64,000 nucleotides of DNA from Pythium myriotylum (GCA_023091665.1 JALJCQ010000013.1:2480001-2544000); one strand, 5' to 3'. Counted from the stretch's first letter, positions 41,243 to 52,844 are shown. Notes: a model not told the origin generated them from the letters alone. Made by a program: numbers and translations.

Positions 41243-41563
41243 AGACGATGCGCCTCGAACCCAGCGTCATCATTCCAGTTGAAGCTCGGCAGTTGAAGCT
41301 CGGCTGCAGAAGATTCTCCGTGGAAGACTCGACATGTGGAAGATTCTCCGTCTGGTTCTGGTTTGAATCCAGTGCCACCCATCGACTTCGTTGAAGTATC
41401 CACGAAGTCAGTTTATGTTTGCATATGTTTACGATAGGTAGGACATACATTTGATTACGGTAGCGTAGGATACACACAGACGGCTTAGAGGTAGCAGCAG
41501 CGAACTAAGTCCCGATCAATTCACTTTGCATTTTGCATCCTACCAATCAAGCGACTTTCAACA
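41237..41563 (+). repeat. Copia A LTR of copy 7, 327 bp
   Basis: Carries both U3 deletions and diverged last bases (TCAAGCGACTTTCAACA). Followed by 16 bases of PBS (GGTTATGAGCCCAAAG), so another copy once continued to the right. Confidence 0.9.
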
Positions 41564-41579
41564 GGTTATGAGCCCAAAG

Positions 41580-42310
41580 GTAGAAGCTCCACCCCCATGA
41601 AATCTGGAGCTCTCAAGACTTCGCGGACGCCATTGTGGATAGAGGCGTTGTCGCACACGATGACAATGCCGAAAAGGGAGTGCACCACCGTAGAGTAGTT
41701 TCGTAAGCAAGTCCCTGACGAACGCATCGATCACAGGTGCGTCGTTAGTCCCCCAACGTAGCTCGTAGTGTTCAAGACCAAACGCAGAAATACACGCGAT
41801 GACTTGGAGGCTTTGGCCTCGAGCCTCAGGCCGAATCACCACCGCGCGCTCTCCCTTGCGGCTCCAGCCGAAATTGCGGTGGCAGAAAAGCTTAAAATTC
41901 GTCTCATCAAAGTATAAGATGCGCTTGCGCTGAGCCTGTAGCTCCATGATCCTGTACTCCATGATCCTGAGAACGTACTTGCGGCGGAGCTCTTTGACCC
42001 GATCGGTATTCATTTCGCTTGGTTCGGCGTGAGTTTTCTTGTACGTAAACGCGGCTGCCTCAAGCGCATTTCGAACCGTTTGTTGGCAGACACGAACGCC
42101 AAATTTTGTCTCGAGTATATCCATCATATCGGCGAGCGTTAGTAGGCAATTATTCTCCAATACAGACACCAAGTAGTCAACGTGGTGGGGCTGGATCTTC
42201 CGGCGGCGATCCCCACCGCGATCAAAAAGCACAGGGACCCACGTGCCGAGCGATCGTGCGCGGTTGATCCACATACCCGATATAAGTATCTGATTTGGAC
42301 CCCCCCCCCC
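41580..42310 (-). pseudogene. Tc1/mariner-like transposase fragment
   Basis: Helix-turn-helix region (LTLADMMDILETKFGV ... QQTVRNAL), then the first catalytic Asp in RKRILYFDETNFKLF, WSRKGERAVV, VIACISAFG and, in a shifted frame, VCDNASIHNG holding the second Asp, as in DDE_3 (Tc1/IS630) transposases. The frameshift lies near 41690. The C-terminus with the third acidic residue is cut where the copia A PBS begins. A direct 15-bp repeat gives MEYRIMEL. A C run at about 42300-42312 lies near the 5' end. Confidence 0.8.
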
Positions 42311-42541
42311 CCGATTGCCAAAAGAACTGAAAACCACAATGATGAAACACTCTGGCACAGGCTGTGTTAAGTTCGCAACAAATTCGGGCAATATCAGTTA
42401 CAACAGATCATTAGAAATGCAAAACAAGTTACGAACAGTTATGAAGTGGCATCCCTTCAGGACTCGTGTGTTTGATCGTTTCTCCGGTTGGGCACACGCG
42501 GCAATCGAGGAGTCCCCCCTCGGCAAGAGTCTGGGGGCGCG
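42311..42541. other. Spacer between TE island and ERD2-like gene
   Basis: No gene seen. GTTACGAACAGTTATG and CAGTTACAACAG are AT-rich words that may be mariner-end or promoter sequence; unresolved. Confidence 0.35.
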
Positions 42542-43768
42542 ATGATCAAGGACAAGCATGTCAGCGCGTAAGTAACTTCTTGGTCATGGAAACAACCTTG
42601 CGACTAACTTCCGATGCAGGGCGTTTTTGGCGACCCACAAGAGTAACATCGCGTTGTGGTCGGGGTTCTTCGTAGTTGTGCTCTTCTGTTACCACCTCTT
42701 CAGCGATGGCGACTTCTCGTTTCTCATGGTTTGGTAGCTGTGCGCAACAATTGGAGTGCAACGTCTAACACTTCATCGCAGACGCTTGGATCCTTCGTTC
42801 GCGCATTCGGCTTCGCTTTGCTGATCTTCAAAGCATTCTCGCAAAAGTCCGTGTCAGGTACGTTGAGCCCTCAGCTTGTGGATCGTGATCAATGATAGCT
42901 AAAAAATCCATACCCCTCGACTTTCGTGACATAGGCCTCTCTCTGAAGACTTTGGAGCTCTATGCGTTTGTGTTTTTCTTCCGTTTGAGCTCCATCCTTC
43001 GTTACCAGGGTTACCTACCCTACGACCGTAGCGGGGACTGGCTATACTCTTTCCTTGAGATAAGCGCCCTCGCGATGTGCTGCGGAGTGATTTACTTGGT
43101 GACTGGTCGATTCAACTCTACCTACGAACTTCGCTACGACACGTTTGGATGGCTGCATGTGCCGACTGAGCTCGGAGCACTTTACATTCTCGTACCTTGC
43201 ATTCTCTTCGGCATGGTGAGTTGTTTGGCGAACGCTTATGATGCCTCAGCTGACAACTCAACACGTTGCAGATCATCCACCCAAACCTCAACCGTAACTG
43301 GTTTGCTGATGTGGCGTGGACTATTGCGTTGTACATTGAGGCGGTTGCGATTTTACCCCAGTTGTTCATGTTTCAAAAGCGGGTGAGCCTGTAGATAATG
43401 GGGGTGTCGTGTTTTGGAGTCTTGACTGATGATTTGGGCTATTAGGGTGGTGGAGCGGTTGAATCGTGCATTTCGCATTTCGTCTACGCACTCGCGTTCG
43501 GAAGCTTCTTGCACTTGGTGTTCTGGTTTTCGTCGTACCAAGAGCTTGGTGAAAAGGACGCTGGCCAACACGTTGGCTATATGGTCATTTTCGTTCAAAT
43601 TGGTCACATGCTGATGATGGCAGACTTCTTGTACTACTACTTCAAGAGGTACATCAATTCTTTGGCGTGTATCAGTGTATCCTAGCTTTGACATTTTATG
43701 TGTCCGTTGATAGCATGAAGGACGGTGGACCAATGATGCTTCCCACGCACGGTGCATACCAAGCCTAA
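42542..43768 (+). CDS. ERD2/ERP-like ER-retention receptor family protein, 7 exons
   Basis: Multi-pass membrane protein of the KDEL-receptor family, which retrieves ER-resident proteins from the Golgi. Exons inferred from GT/AG borders with matching phase: 42542-42567, 42620-42728, 42782-42857, 42935-43215, 43272-43382, 43446-43648, 43714-43768 (286 aa). Family features: KSVSGLSLKTLELYAFVFFF, YELRYDTF, IIHPNLNRNWF, LYIEAVAILPQLFMFQK and ADFFYYYFKS near the end. An N-terminal extra membrane segment (ALWSGFFVVVLFCYHLF) and the length (about 70 aa more than classical ERD2) fit the plant-type ERP subgroup, whose ligand role is less certain. The second intron has a weak donor (GTTTGG). The start ATG is the least certain point. 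Confidence 0.8.
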
Positions 43769-44006
43769 TAAAGGCTGGACGGGGAGCTATGCAACGAATG
43801 AGTGCAGGCTAGATACATGATGCCAAGAGTTATCGTGTAACACAGCGTAGTAACGATTGTTACTATAGTGTTGTTTTGCATTCAGTCGAATCTCGTTAGG
43901 CAGCTTCGATCGCTGCCAAACCTCTTCCATTATTGGACTGAGAACTTGTGCTCAGCTCTTTGAGAGTTGTAGGCTACAATTACTTAGCATGGAGTAGAGA
44001 AGAACT
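43769..44006. other. Convergent 3' spacer
   Basis: AT-rich spacer between the stop codons of two convergent genes; AATAAA overlaps the ERD2-like stop at about 43767. Nothing else seen. Confidence 0.5.
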
Positions 44007-45179
44007 CTACTCGATTTGCATGTGACTCGCGATGAGAGCTTCAACGTGGTCATTCGCGAGTTCTAACTCGTCATCCGTAGCTGGGCGAACAGTAACACAT
44101 GTGCTACAGACCTTGGCGATCTGGTTCTGGGAGGCTTTGGAGTTTGGTTTGGCTGTAACGTCAAGGAAAGGAAGCTGGCGCTTGTTCTTCGAGCACGGAC
44201 CACAGCATATCCGACCACACATTCGACAATGATGGCGTCGCACAATCATGCTGAACTTCCGCTCGCAGAGCATACATGCCTTGTGGTCAGTCGCTGACAC
44301 CCATTCGGGAGGACGGGTAATGTATTTCGCGAGCCACCCTAGTTGACGAGGGGCGAGCATATCAAGTACCGTCACACCGTCGTTGTTCTTGAGAGTCATA
44401 CTCGCGCCCTCTCTCACAAGAGCCGCCGAAATATGCCATAGTCCTTGAGAGACCGCGATGTGGAGCACTGTGTTACCAGCCGTGTCACGCGTGTTGGGGT
44501 CGCTGCCGTATTTAATAAGCAACCGAACAATCTCAGGGAGGTCGCACTGGGCCGTAAGAACGTGAGCCACAATAGGGAAAACGCCGTGGTCGCTCTTAAT
44601 GGTTGGGTCGGCACCGCGTAGCAGGAGGAGAGCTACGATAGACGGAGCGGTCGCCGCATTGGACGTGGAAGCGAAATGGAGTGGAGTGTTGCCGTTCCGG
44701 TCACGCTGGTTGATGAGCGGGCGGAGGTCAGGAGATACGAGCTGCTTCACCCCTTCTAGATTACCGAACTTAGCCGCGATGTGGAGCGCGATTTGCTGCT
44801 GTTTGACTGACTTGAGAGCGGCAAGATCGTACGGGCGTCCATCATACATTGCCAACAACGAGCTGATAACACTCGCGTCACCGCGCTTGGCCGCACGATG
44901 CAATGCCGTGTACCCGCTGGCGTCGGGTTTGTATGGATGGTACCCCATTTTCTTCCACTTCGTCGCTGTTTGAATGCTGAAGCGCATTGACTCGCTCTCG
45001 CGGATGGCGGCCATGCTACCGAGCGTCTGCGAGAGGCGCGCAGACAAGCGTTCGTTGGACCAGATCTTGAGCCCTTGAAGCGCCATGGGGATCTCGTAAT
45101 CCGAGTCCATCGTCGAGGTCGAAGTCATAGAGTACTCGTCGTCACTGCGTGTGTCATACTTGTGGACGAGCGGCGGCAT
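44007..45179 (-). CDS. Ankyrin-repeat FYVE zinc-finger protein
   Basis: Single-exon 390-aa protein. Ankyrin repeats occupy about residues 85-265 (SGYTALHRAAKRGDASV, QIALHIAAKFGNLEGV, NGNTPLHFAST, GNTVLHIAVSQG). A FYVE-type finger follows (about 290-375): CMLC, the basic phosphoinositide-binding signature RRHHCRMCG, CCGPC and a final CSTC. FYVE domains bind phosphatidylinositol 3-phosphate on endosomes, so the protein probably acts at endosomal membranes with ankyrin repeats holding a partner. The WxxD motif is stretched (WVSATD). The ankyrin-FYVE order is common in oomycetes. Divergent from the HPS3-like gene, about 620 bases away. Confidence 0.9.
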   Translation of the reverse strand: MPPLVHKYDTRSDDEYSMTSTSTMDSDYEIPMALQGLKIWSNERLSARLSQTLGSMAAIRESESMRFSIQTATKWKKMGYHPYKPDASGYTALHRAAKRGDASVISSLLAMYDGRPYDLAALKSVKQQQIALHIAAKFGNLEGVKQLVSPDLRPLINQRDRNGNTPLHFASTSNAATAPSIVALLLLRGADPTIKSDHGVFPIVAHVLTAQCDLPEIVRLLIKYGSDPNTRDTAGNTVLHIAVSQGLWHISAALVREGASMTLKNNDGVTVLDMLAPRQLGWLAKYITRPPEWVSATDHKACMLCERKFSMIVRRHHCRMCGRICCGPCSKNKRQLPFLDVTAKPNSKASQNQIAKVCSTCVTVRPATDDELELANDHVEALIASHMQIE

Positions 45180-45801
45180 CTCGCGACTTGACTCGAGGCG
45201 ACCAAAAGACGTACTCGCGCGCTGGGGCTCAGCTCCCAGATAGCTACAGCCGTCTCCGCGCCAGGATTCCTTGAGCCGCGGAAGTTCAGCCTGCGTTCAG
45301 AGTGACCGGTAGAGACTGATCGCGCCGGCTGCTCTCTGCCTTGATGCAATTCGCTGCATTGGGCCGCCTTGGCGTCCGTGCTCGAACCTTCGTAGAGACG
45401 GATTGGAGCCAGACGGAGGCTGCTGCCACCGAACAGTTCACCAGCTGGCGTGCTCCCAAGCAAACCCCAGCGAGAGCGGCGATAGATCCGTATCGTCACA
45501 ACGAAGCGAAACATGACCAAGTCCGAATCGCTGTCCACGGTGCGGGTATTCATCCTACAGTATTACTTCCCGCTCTCCCAACTAAACACACCACACGTGG
45601 CGCAAGATTGGTCCATGTTGAAGGCCTCGAAGAGTTCGAAAACGACACAGAGTCACTCCCTAGAGTACAGTCTCACTCATGGGATAATTGCAGTTTGGCG
45701 TATTCCATAGTCTCAATACCGTAAATCGGGTGTTCTTCTACAGGAATTTCTCGCTTAAGTACGCAAGAAGCAGAGTCTTCGAATCCAAGTCATCACTTCT
45801 C

Positions 45802-48800
45802 ATGGACTCGATCTTCGTGCGATCTCTGGCGCTGGCCTCGGCACCAGACGCCGCGTGCGTCACAAATGCCTCTCGGACTCCCGCGGACGGCACATTCGCA
45901 ATTGCCAGCCGCTCTGAAAGCGTTATCCGAGTGTATGCAGCCTCGTGTGCTGCGTTGCTCCACGAATTTGCGACCATCCACCCACGAGTTCTCGCCCTCC
46001 ACTACACAAGTTTCTCAGACTCGCTTGTGACGCTTGAAAGCGATCGAGTGCTCGGGGCCGGGAATAGCATTGACGATGAAGACGAAGAAACGTTTCTGTG
46101 CGTTTACCATGATTGGCGGGAGCGCACCATGGTCCGCGGATATACACTGCCGCTTGGCGTACTCGACACACCGTCGACGAAGAGGAAGGCCGACAATGTC
46201 GCCGTGTGTAGCTACACGGGGCGCGTTGTGGTCGCAATGGGTTCTGTCATAAATATGTGGCAGTGTAGTCAAGGTTTCTTCGAGCACGTCCTGGAGGTCA
46301 AGGTTGATATGACTCAAACTGATGCTTACCACGTCCTCGAGTTTGTTGCGATCCATGGCGTTTACGTCGCCTTTGGTTCGAGCACCGAAGTGCGCGTGAT
46401 GGAAGTTCATGTGCACAGTACAGTGGACTCAGTACCCGGTGGAGAAAGTACTCCACGAAAGAGAAACCCGTTGAAACCTTCAGCTTCGAAGCTTCACACT
46501 GGATGTGAAAAGTCAAAAGATCTTGACTTTGTTCCGATTGACGATTCCAATTGCGTGCACTTTGCAGTCGATGGTGATCTCAATGAATTTGAGTCTATTG
46601 CTATACCTCTTGCCTCCTATGGCGATGGTGACGAAGTTGATTACCATGACCATCATGAAAAGTCGGCTCAGAGCGAGTCGGAGGAGTCTCCAGTTGTGTT
46701 GGATCGAGAAGAAGCTCGGAGAGAGGAGTTGGATCTAGCGGGGCTTGTTAACATACATGATGTTCGAGTTAATCAAGCAATGAACTACCATATTGGCGAA
46801 GGCGACGTAAGGATCATACTTCGCCGATTCCTCCCGCCGAACCAGCGTATCCAGACGCTGAAGTTTCTCCCTGAAACAATTGACAACCATGAATCCCTAG
46901 AGGCGAGGAGTTATACCAGGCTATTGGTCTGCACAGTCGACCACGCATTTCTGTACTACTTTTTGTCGAGAGAAGCCGACGTTACCCGCAAGAAAATGGC
47001 GAGGAAGGTGCTTGGACGAAGAGACTTCAAACGTCAGACGTCGTTTTCGATGCGCTCAAGTCCTACTAATGCTACCACGGATGATATAGATTCGTTTGAT
47101 ACGCATGGAGCTGGAGTCGACTCTGGCCGAGTTTTGATGCACTACGCATTCTCCAGTCCGATAACAAGCATCACCGCGAATAGCTCATTTCTCTTTGCGA
47201 CCTCGGCGTCGAGCCTTCAAGTATGGTCTATTTGGAGTCCATGTCACCATTTGGCAGCCACCCGAAACCTTAGTGACGTTGTCCACCAAGAACCCACACA
47301 ACCACAACTAGTAAGTGTTGAGTCTCTTCCGCGCCAAGTGAGTGATATTGCTGCGTTGGACTCGTACGTAGTTATCATACCACGCGAATCAGCATTTACT
47401 GGAAGGAATTCGCGAGATTTAATCCGTGCAACGACCTCTGCGGCAATTGAATTAATACCAAGAAGCGTGTTTGAGGTGCGAGGTGATGAAAACGTATCGA
47501 ATCCTGCAGCGGATGTGAGAGCGAACGTGTTCGTGCTTCAGCAAAGTCCTCCTTCGACTATATTCTCTTTGCTCCAGTCGGAGCGAGGATTGAAGATCCA
47601 AACGCGTTTGGATATGTTGCTTAGCCTCTATTCGATGTATCGGTATCGGGCAGACGTTGGAACGAACTCGCTGTCACAGACTGCACTAACCCAACAAAAC
47701 CAGAATGCGGACTCTCGTGAAATTGTGGCATTGGAGCTTGAGACAAGGCTGTACGATCGACTTGCCTGTGAGTGTGCAGAGACGCTCGCCGGCGAGTTTC
47801 TCTCTCATCACCAACGTGATCTGATTCGATCTGCGCTGTTTTTCGTGGCATCGCGAATGTCCCCCAGCAAGGTCCTCAGTAAATTCCATGATCTGGTCGA
47901 ACAAGACAAGGAAAAAAGAGAGGACGTCGTGCAAGCAATTCACAGATATTTAGACGCTCGGGTTTTCCAATCTGTAGATGCTGAATCAAGAAGGCCAAGA
48001 CGGAATACCACGCGTAGAAAAACCGTCGATGACGGCTTCACACGATCTGTGCTTCTTCATTATGTGGAGAACGCACCAGAGCAACTTCCTCGACTTATTG
48101 TCGATTCGTGCCTGGATTGGACTCCTGACGATATTCACTTCGGATTCGAGCTTCTGCAATCTGAGAGCGTCAAAGACTTATCGCTCGTCAGTATTGCGCA
48201 TCTTGTGTTGACGTTACGTGCCCAGTCTTTGAGATCCAGGGAACTAAGCGAGTGGAAGATGAAAAACCCGATTCTTCATGACTCGATGATGCGCCTTTGT
48301 TCGTACGAATCCCTATGTAACAGTGTGGACAGCGTTATACAGAAGGATAAAGCGAAGCTAATCCGTCTTTGTGTCAATCACCAAGACCTGCTTCTCACGC
48401 GCCTTAATGGAAGTCCAGAAGCCACCCCATCTATGCTGTCTGAAGCACTCATGAGTCGGTCACCAGGGGTCTTTGCTGAGGTGGTTGAAGCGGTTTTTGA
48501 AAGTAGCGTTGGTCGTCGTGAATCCATTCTTGGAACCGTGTTGATGTGTGTTAAGGTGATGGGAGGACATGTCGAACAGAACGGCAGTCGAGTCAGTGGG
48601 CTGAATCATCTTCATCCTCATTGTTCCTTGTCTTTCACGCGGGCGCAGGTGATGCTACTGCGATTCACATGTTTCGTGCTTGATGACCTCCCCAGACTGT
48701 ATTCGCTCGCTGACAAAGATGAGATAAGTGAAGACGATCAAGAGCTTGCCGCCATACAACGGGTGCTGGTAATGGAGCTTTTGAGGCTCTGTGTTGATTT

Positions 48801-49576
48801 CGAATCTACGGTAGCAAAAGCAATTGCCGATACTAGGGAAGACCTTTTCACTCTGCTACCTCAACAGAGAATAACTGCCAACATGCCAGGGAGTGTTCCC
48901 GCCTGGGAAATCGACTACGTGCGGACTAAGTGTATCCCTGCTGATGCAAGCCCAGAATTGATATTGCTTTCGAGAGCTTTGTTTGAGCGAGCTCTGAAAT
49001 TGATCCATGAGCCGAAAATTCTTGAAACCAGCGAAATCATCGCCGTCTTCGAAAGAGATTGTAGAAACAACAACTTCGGGTTTCTACTGGTGCTCCTCGC
49101 TTTTGCACGTTCGGGACGGTGAGTTTTCTTTGGCGATTTTGTGTTGGTTTAGAACGTGACTAATGCTGACTGCTGGAAGCGTGATCGAGGGGCTACGTCT
49201 GCTTTCGGAAAGAGAGGGATTCGTGGAACTGTTCCTACCTTTTGGAAAGCACTACTGCAGCACTCTTGATGAATGGAGGCTGCTAATCGAGATTCTGTCG
49301 TCCAGCAGTGGGAAAAGCAGTGAGGTTGGTTGCTGAGTCTATGGAGCTGTTTGGAAAAATCTCTGACGTAGTCTACCTCATCAGTCCGAGTCGCGACGAA
49401 GCGACGAACTTGGGGTGCTTGAGAGCGTCCTCCATCATGCCTGCTCCACACTCGGACCTGAGGATTTGCTTCAGGTGCTACCTGACGATGGCGATTTGGC
49501 GCTGTTCATGGCAACTATTGAAGCGAGCGCGCACTTGGAACACGGACAATTCAAGCGTGATCTCGCTGTGTGGTGA
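45802..49576 (+). CDS. HPS3-like BLOC-2 subunit, 3 exons
   Basis: Large protein (about 1,217 aa from the ATG used) whose N-terminal part resembles HPS3, a BLOC-2 subunit for traffic from endosomes to lysosome-related organelles. Seen: a beta-propeller-like start, TFLCVYHDWRERTMVRGY (compare the HPS3 AYVNW region), VVVAMGSVINMW, VLEFVAIHGVYVAF, and a helical C-terminal half. Exons: 45802-49118, 49180-49324, 49385-49576; phases agree. The frame is open upstream to an ATG at 45688, but MDSIFVRSLAL at 45802 looks the better start. A VPS-like trafficking protein with propeller plus helices is the alternative. Acidic low-complexity insertions (about 325-360) explain the length over human HPS3 (about 1,000 aa). 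Confidence 0.6.
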
Positions 49577-49996
49577 AACGAAGCAAGTTAGGTTAGCAGC
49601 TTAGTGCACGAAGTAGATTCCGCCAGAATCCATAATAATTTTCTGGGTGAAGTTGATTTGGTGAGACAAGGCCTTCCAAGGAGAGCATCCCGCGCAAGTG
49701 CAAGGCGAGACACTCGGCGTTGACGAGCAGACAACTGGTTTACGGCCACGCCCTTGGAGTCGACGACCAGACTCACCACTTTGGACGCCGTAAACAACGC
49801 CCATGCGACACCTTCCGACTTGTTTCTCCTCACTCGGCAGGGCCAGGGGTACCCATAATCCACCAATGGAAGGACTCGTCCGACGGCCCTTGCCTGGATC
49901 CAGGGGAAACTGCCGTGGTGGTCGACGCGTCCGACTCGCACCCGAGGTGTCACAATCCTTCTGACTTCGCGAGACCACGACCAGGAGACTCAAGCC
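49577..49996. other. Intergenic, probable ELO promoter
   Basis: No gene recognised; open frames here lack protein-like features. Confidence 0.5.
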
Positions 49997-51171
49997 ATGA
50001 GCACCCAGCGCGCGACCGCTGAAGGACTCTCCCTCCACACACCCTCGCTCGTCGACGAGCTGCCGGTCCTCTCCTTCCTCTACCCATCGCAGTGGGAGCG
50101 TCAGTGGGTGCGTGACGCCACCATGAAACTTCGCGCGGCTGTCGTGTCTCAACGTCTCTTGCTCTGCACCTCGTAGGAGATCACGTGGGAGATCGACTTT
50201 TGCTACCAGACCATCCGAGAGGCTGTTCTATTATGTGCTGCTTATCTCATCGTCTGCTTTGGCGGGCGATGGATCATGCGCGATCGAAAGCCGTTTGACC
50301 TTCGAGTGTAAGTGCCTTCGCCCGATGGACTGGTGCGGCCACCTTCTAACGCTGCACATTTCTTAGCCCGCTAGCGCTGTGGAACTTGGGTCTTGCTGTC
50401 TTCAGCTTTATTGGCAGCGTGCGAACAGTACCCTTCCTTCTAAACACCATCTACCGTCGAGGCCTCTACAACTCGGTCTGCGCGGAACCGCGTCCGAATT
50501 ACGGCCACGGACCAGTCGGCCTGTGGGTGACCTTGTTCATCTTCTCCAAAGTAAGCGGCCACTCGATCCAAAACCAAGGCGTTTACTCAGCCACTGTTGT
50601 GTACAGGTGCCTGAACTCATTGACACTTTGTTTATCGTGCTCCGCAAGAAGCCGCTCATCTTTCTTCACTGGTACCACCACATCACTGTGTTGCTATTCT
50701 GCTGGCACGCATTCGCGACGCAGTCGGCCAGGTTCGTGAAGGTTCCACTTGCACCTCGGTACATGGCTGATCGATCTTCCGTGGCGCAGTGGATTGTACT
50801 TCGTTGCGATGAACTACTCGGTGCACGCGATCATGTATTTCTACTACTTCCTCACTGCAGTGGGCTACCGTCCGCGTTGGGCCCAGTTCGTCACCATCTC
50901 TCAGTTGAGTCAGGTGCGTTTCGTCGCAGTGTGTTCTGTTTGGAATTCCTCTCGTTGACTTCGGAGCGTGTAGATGGTGGTCGGTGTCTTCGTTTGCGGG
51001 CTTAACGTCCACTACATCAACCAAAATCTGCCATGCAATGTCGATCGCGAAAACCTCAAATGGGGCGTCATTATGTACTCCAGCTACTTCGCTCTCTTCC
51101 TGAAGTTCTTCATCGAGCGATACTTCTTCAAGGCACCCAGAGCTGCCGCAACTGCGAAGAAGACCAACTAG
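49997..51171 (+). CDS. ELO-family very-long-chain fatty-acid elongase, 6 exons
   Basis: ER membrane 3-ketoacyl-CoA synthase that condenses malonyl-CoA with a fatty acyl-CoA, the first step of chain elongation. Exons with matching phase: 49997-50107, 50177-50307, 50367-50550, 50607-50731, 50790-50913, 50974-51171 (290 aa). Diagnostic: [16 protein letters not shown], the histidine box HWYHH (about residue 163), [15 protein letters not shown] and several hydrophobic segments. The [13 protein letters not shown] and NYSVHAIMY forms are closer to ELOVL6/3-type (saturated/monounsaturated) elongases than to PUFA types; that is inference. It ends AATAKKTN, without a clear dilysine retrieval signal at the usual spacing. 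Introns are 56-69 bp. Confidence 0.92.
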
Positions 51172-51682
51172 TGGGCCTGCGAAACGTAGCCAGGCACGGC
51201 TTCGGTCGGGATGTCTTCTAGCATAGCACTTGTTGCGCACCTCATAACCTAGATACGGTATCACAAAATACAGATCCAAACATAAGTGCCTTAGTACAGT
51301 ACCATGTATCCGACTTCGAAGTGTTGAATGGCTGCTTCTGTTGATGGCTGTGCCATGTATCTCTCAGCACAATTGACAAAACGCGAATAAATCTCGCAAC
51401 CTCAACGAGAACCTGACGAGAAATGGCTTCACGTCTGATTCATGAAACTGACTTTGGCTACTCCACTTCCATATTTAAATACATACTTGAAGATAAAAGT
51501 GCTACGTCCTGCGTTAATAACTGGACTATGTTTGTGTAAATGTATTTCTTCACGACCAGGCGGATTGACAGCCACGAAGCACCCTCTTTTTGTCAATGAC
51601 TGGTCTTGTTTGACGGATGATGGCGCAACTGCTCAAATGAGGTGGCCTTCACCAGTGGTGGAACTGCGTGTGGGAAAACACC
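51172..51682. other. Intergenic, AT-rich
   Basis: About 510 bases between two co-directional genes; no coding or RNA gene seen. Confidence 0.5.
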
Positions 51683-52725
51683 ATGGGAATCGGCGGGGGT
51701 GATCTTCAGGAGGATGGCGGTCTGCACCTAAAACTGGCTGATCCGCAGGAAGCGACGTACTGGGGCCGTGTGCGCAAGACTTTCCACATGCTCGACTTCC
51801 GCTTGGCGCTCACGACCCACGAGCAGGTCCAAGACGCTTTGCGACTCGTTGCCGCGAAAAGTGAGAGACGCCGTCAGTCCGTGTAATGATACTTCTCTAA
51901 TCCTACCTTGCAGATGCTGGCGCTATCGTGGATGAAGAAGAGTACTCGGAGGCACTTCGAATCAAGCACGCGATCGTTCATCCCGACACCGGCAAGCCCG
52001 TCTTCACTCCCCTGCGTGTGTCCATGATCGTACCAATGAACATGGCCGTGGATTGCGCCATGATTCTTGCCAACTCCACTACGACTACAGTGCTTGCGCA
52101 ATGGCTGAACCAAACATACAACGCGTTGCACTATTATGCAAACCGAAACGCATCCAATGAGGACACGACTGAACAGCGGGTTGCTGCGTACATCGGCGCG
52201 ACAGCAAGCTCAGTAGCTGCATCTCTCGGTATTCGCCGCTGGGCAAAGCGTCTCGGAAATGCATCGTACGCACCCATAGTCGCAAGGCTCGGACCGTTTG
52301 CAGCTGTCGCCGCGGCCGATTTGCTTAATCTAGCAATTATGCGTCAAAGCGAGTACCTAAAAGGGGTCCATGTCTACGACGAGAATGGCGACTACATTGG
52401 GAAAAGCAAGCGGTGTGGTGCGCTCGCGGTTAGTTCTTGCATTGCTGGACGCATATTCGCCGCAGCACCGATCCTCATCGTCCCACCGCTCATCGTGCAA
52501 CAACTGGAAAAGAAAGCCTGGATGGTGCGGCGCCCCTGGCTCAAGTTGCCTATCCTCCTGACACTCGTCGGCACAGCAATTCAGTTTTCTGTTCCCATCA
52601 CTTTTGGACTCTTCCGTCAGACTGCTCAACTACCCATCCAATATCTTGAGCCTGAGTTTGCAGGAGCAAGGCGCCCGCGTGATGGCCACCTGGTCAACAC
52701 GGTCACGTACAACAAGGGCATCTAG
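51683..52725 (+). CDS. Sideroflexin (mitochondrial serine/amino-acid carrier), 2 exons
   Basis: Member of the sideroflexin (SFXN) family of mitochondrial inner-membrane carriers; SFXN1/3 import serine for one-carbon metabolism. Exons 51683-51860 and 51914-52725 join in phase (AA A|AT GCT) to give 329 aa, the normal family length. Seen: the signature HPDTGKP (about residue 82), QWLNQTYNALHYYANRNAS (compare WQWVNQSFNALVNYTNRNA in the family), PFAAVAAADLLNLAIMRQSE, GRIFAAAPILIVPPLI and the end region FGLFRQTAQLPIQYLEPEF. The sequence between about 80 and 310 is hydrophobic in 4-5 blocks. A GTG 15 bases upstream is in frame but the ATG fits better. Confidence 0.93.
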
Positions 52726-52844
52726 GACAGCTATAAATACATGCATGATGCTTTGATGGTGAATAATAGACTCAGCTCAACGTAAGTTTCTGGTAAGGCC
52801 GATGCCGAATGTGGATACACAAGTGACCGCCTGAACACATCAAA

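Noticed and set aside
49601..50152. 183-codon minus-strand frame upstream of ELO
   Set aside because: Overlaps ELO exon 1 and its promoter, lacks protein-like features.
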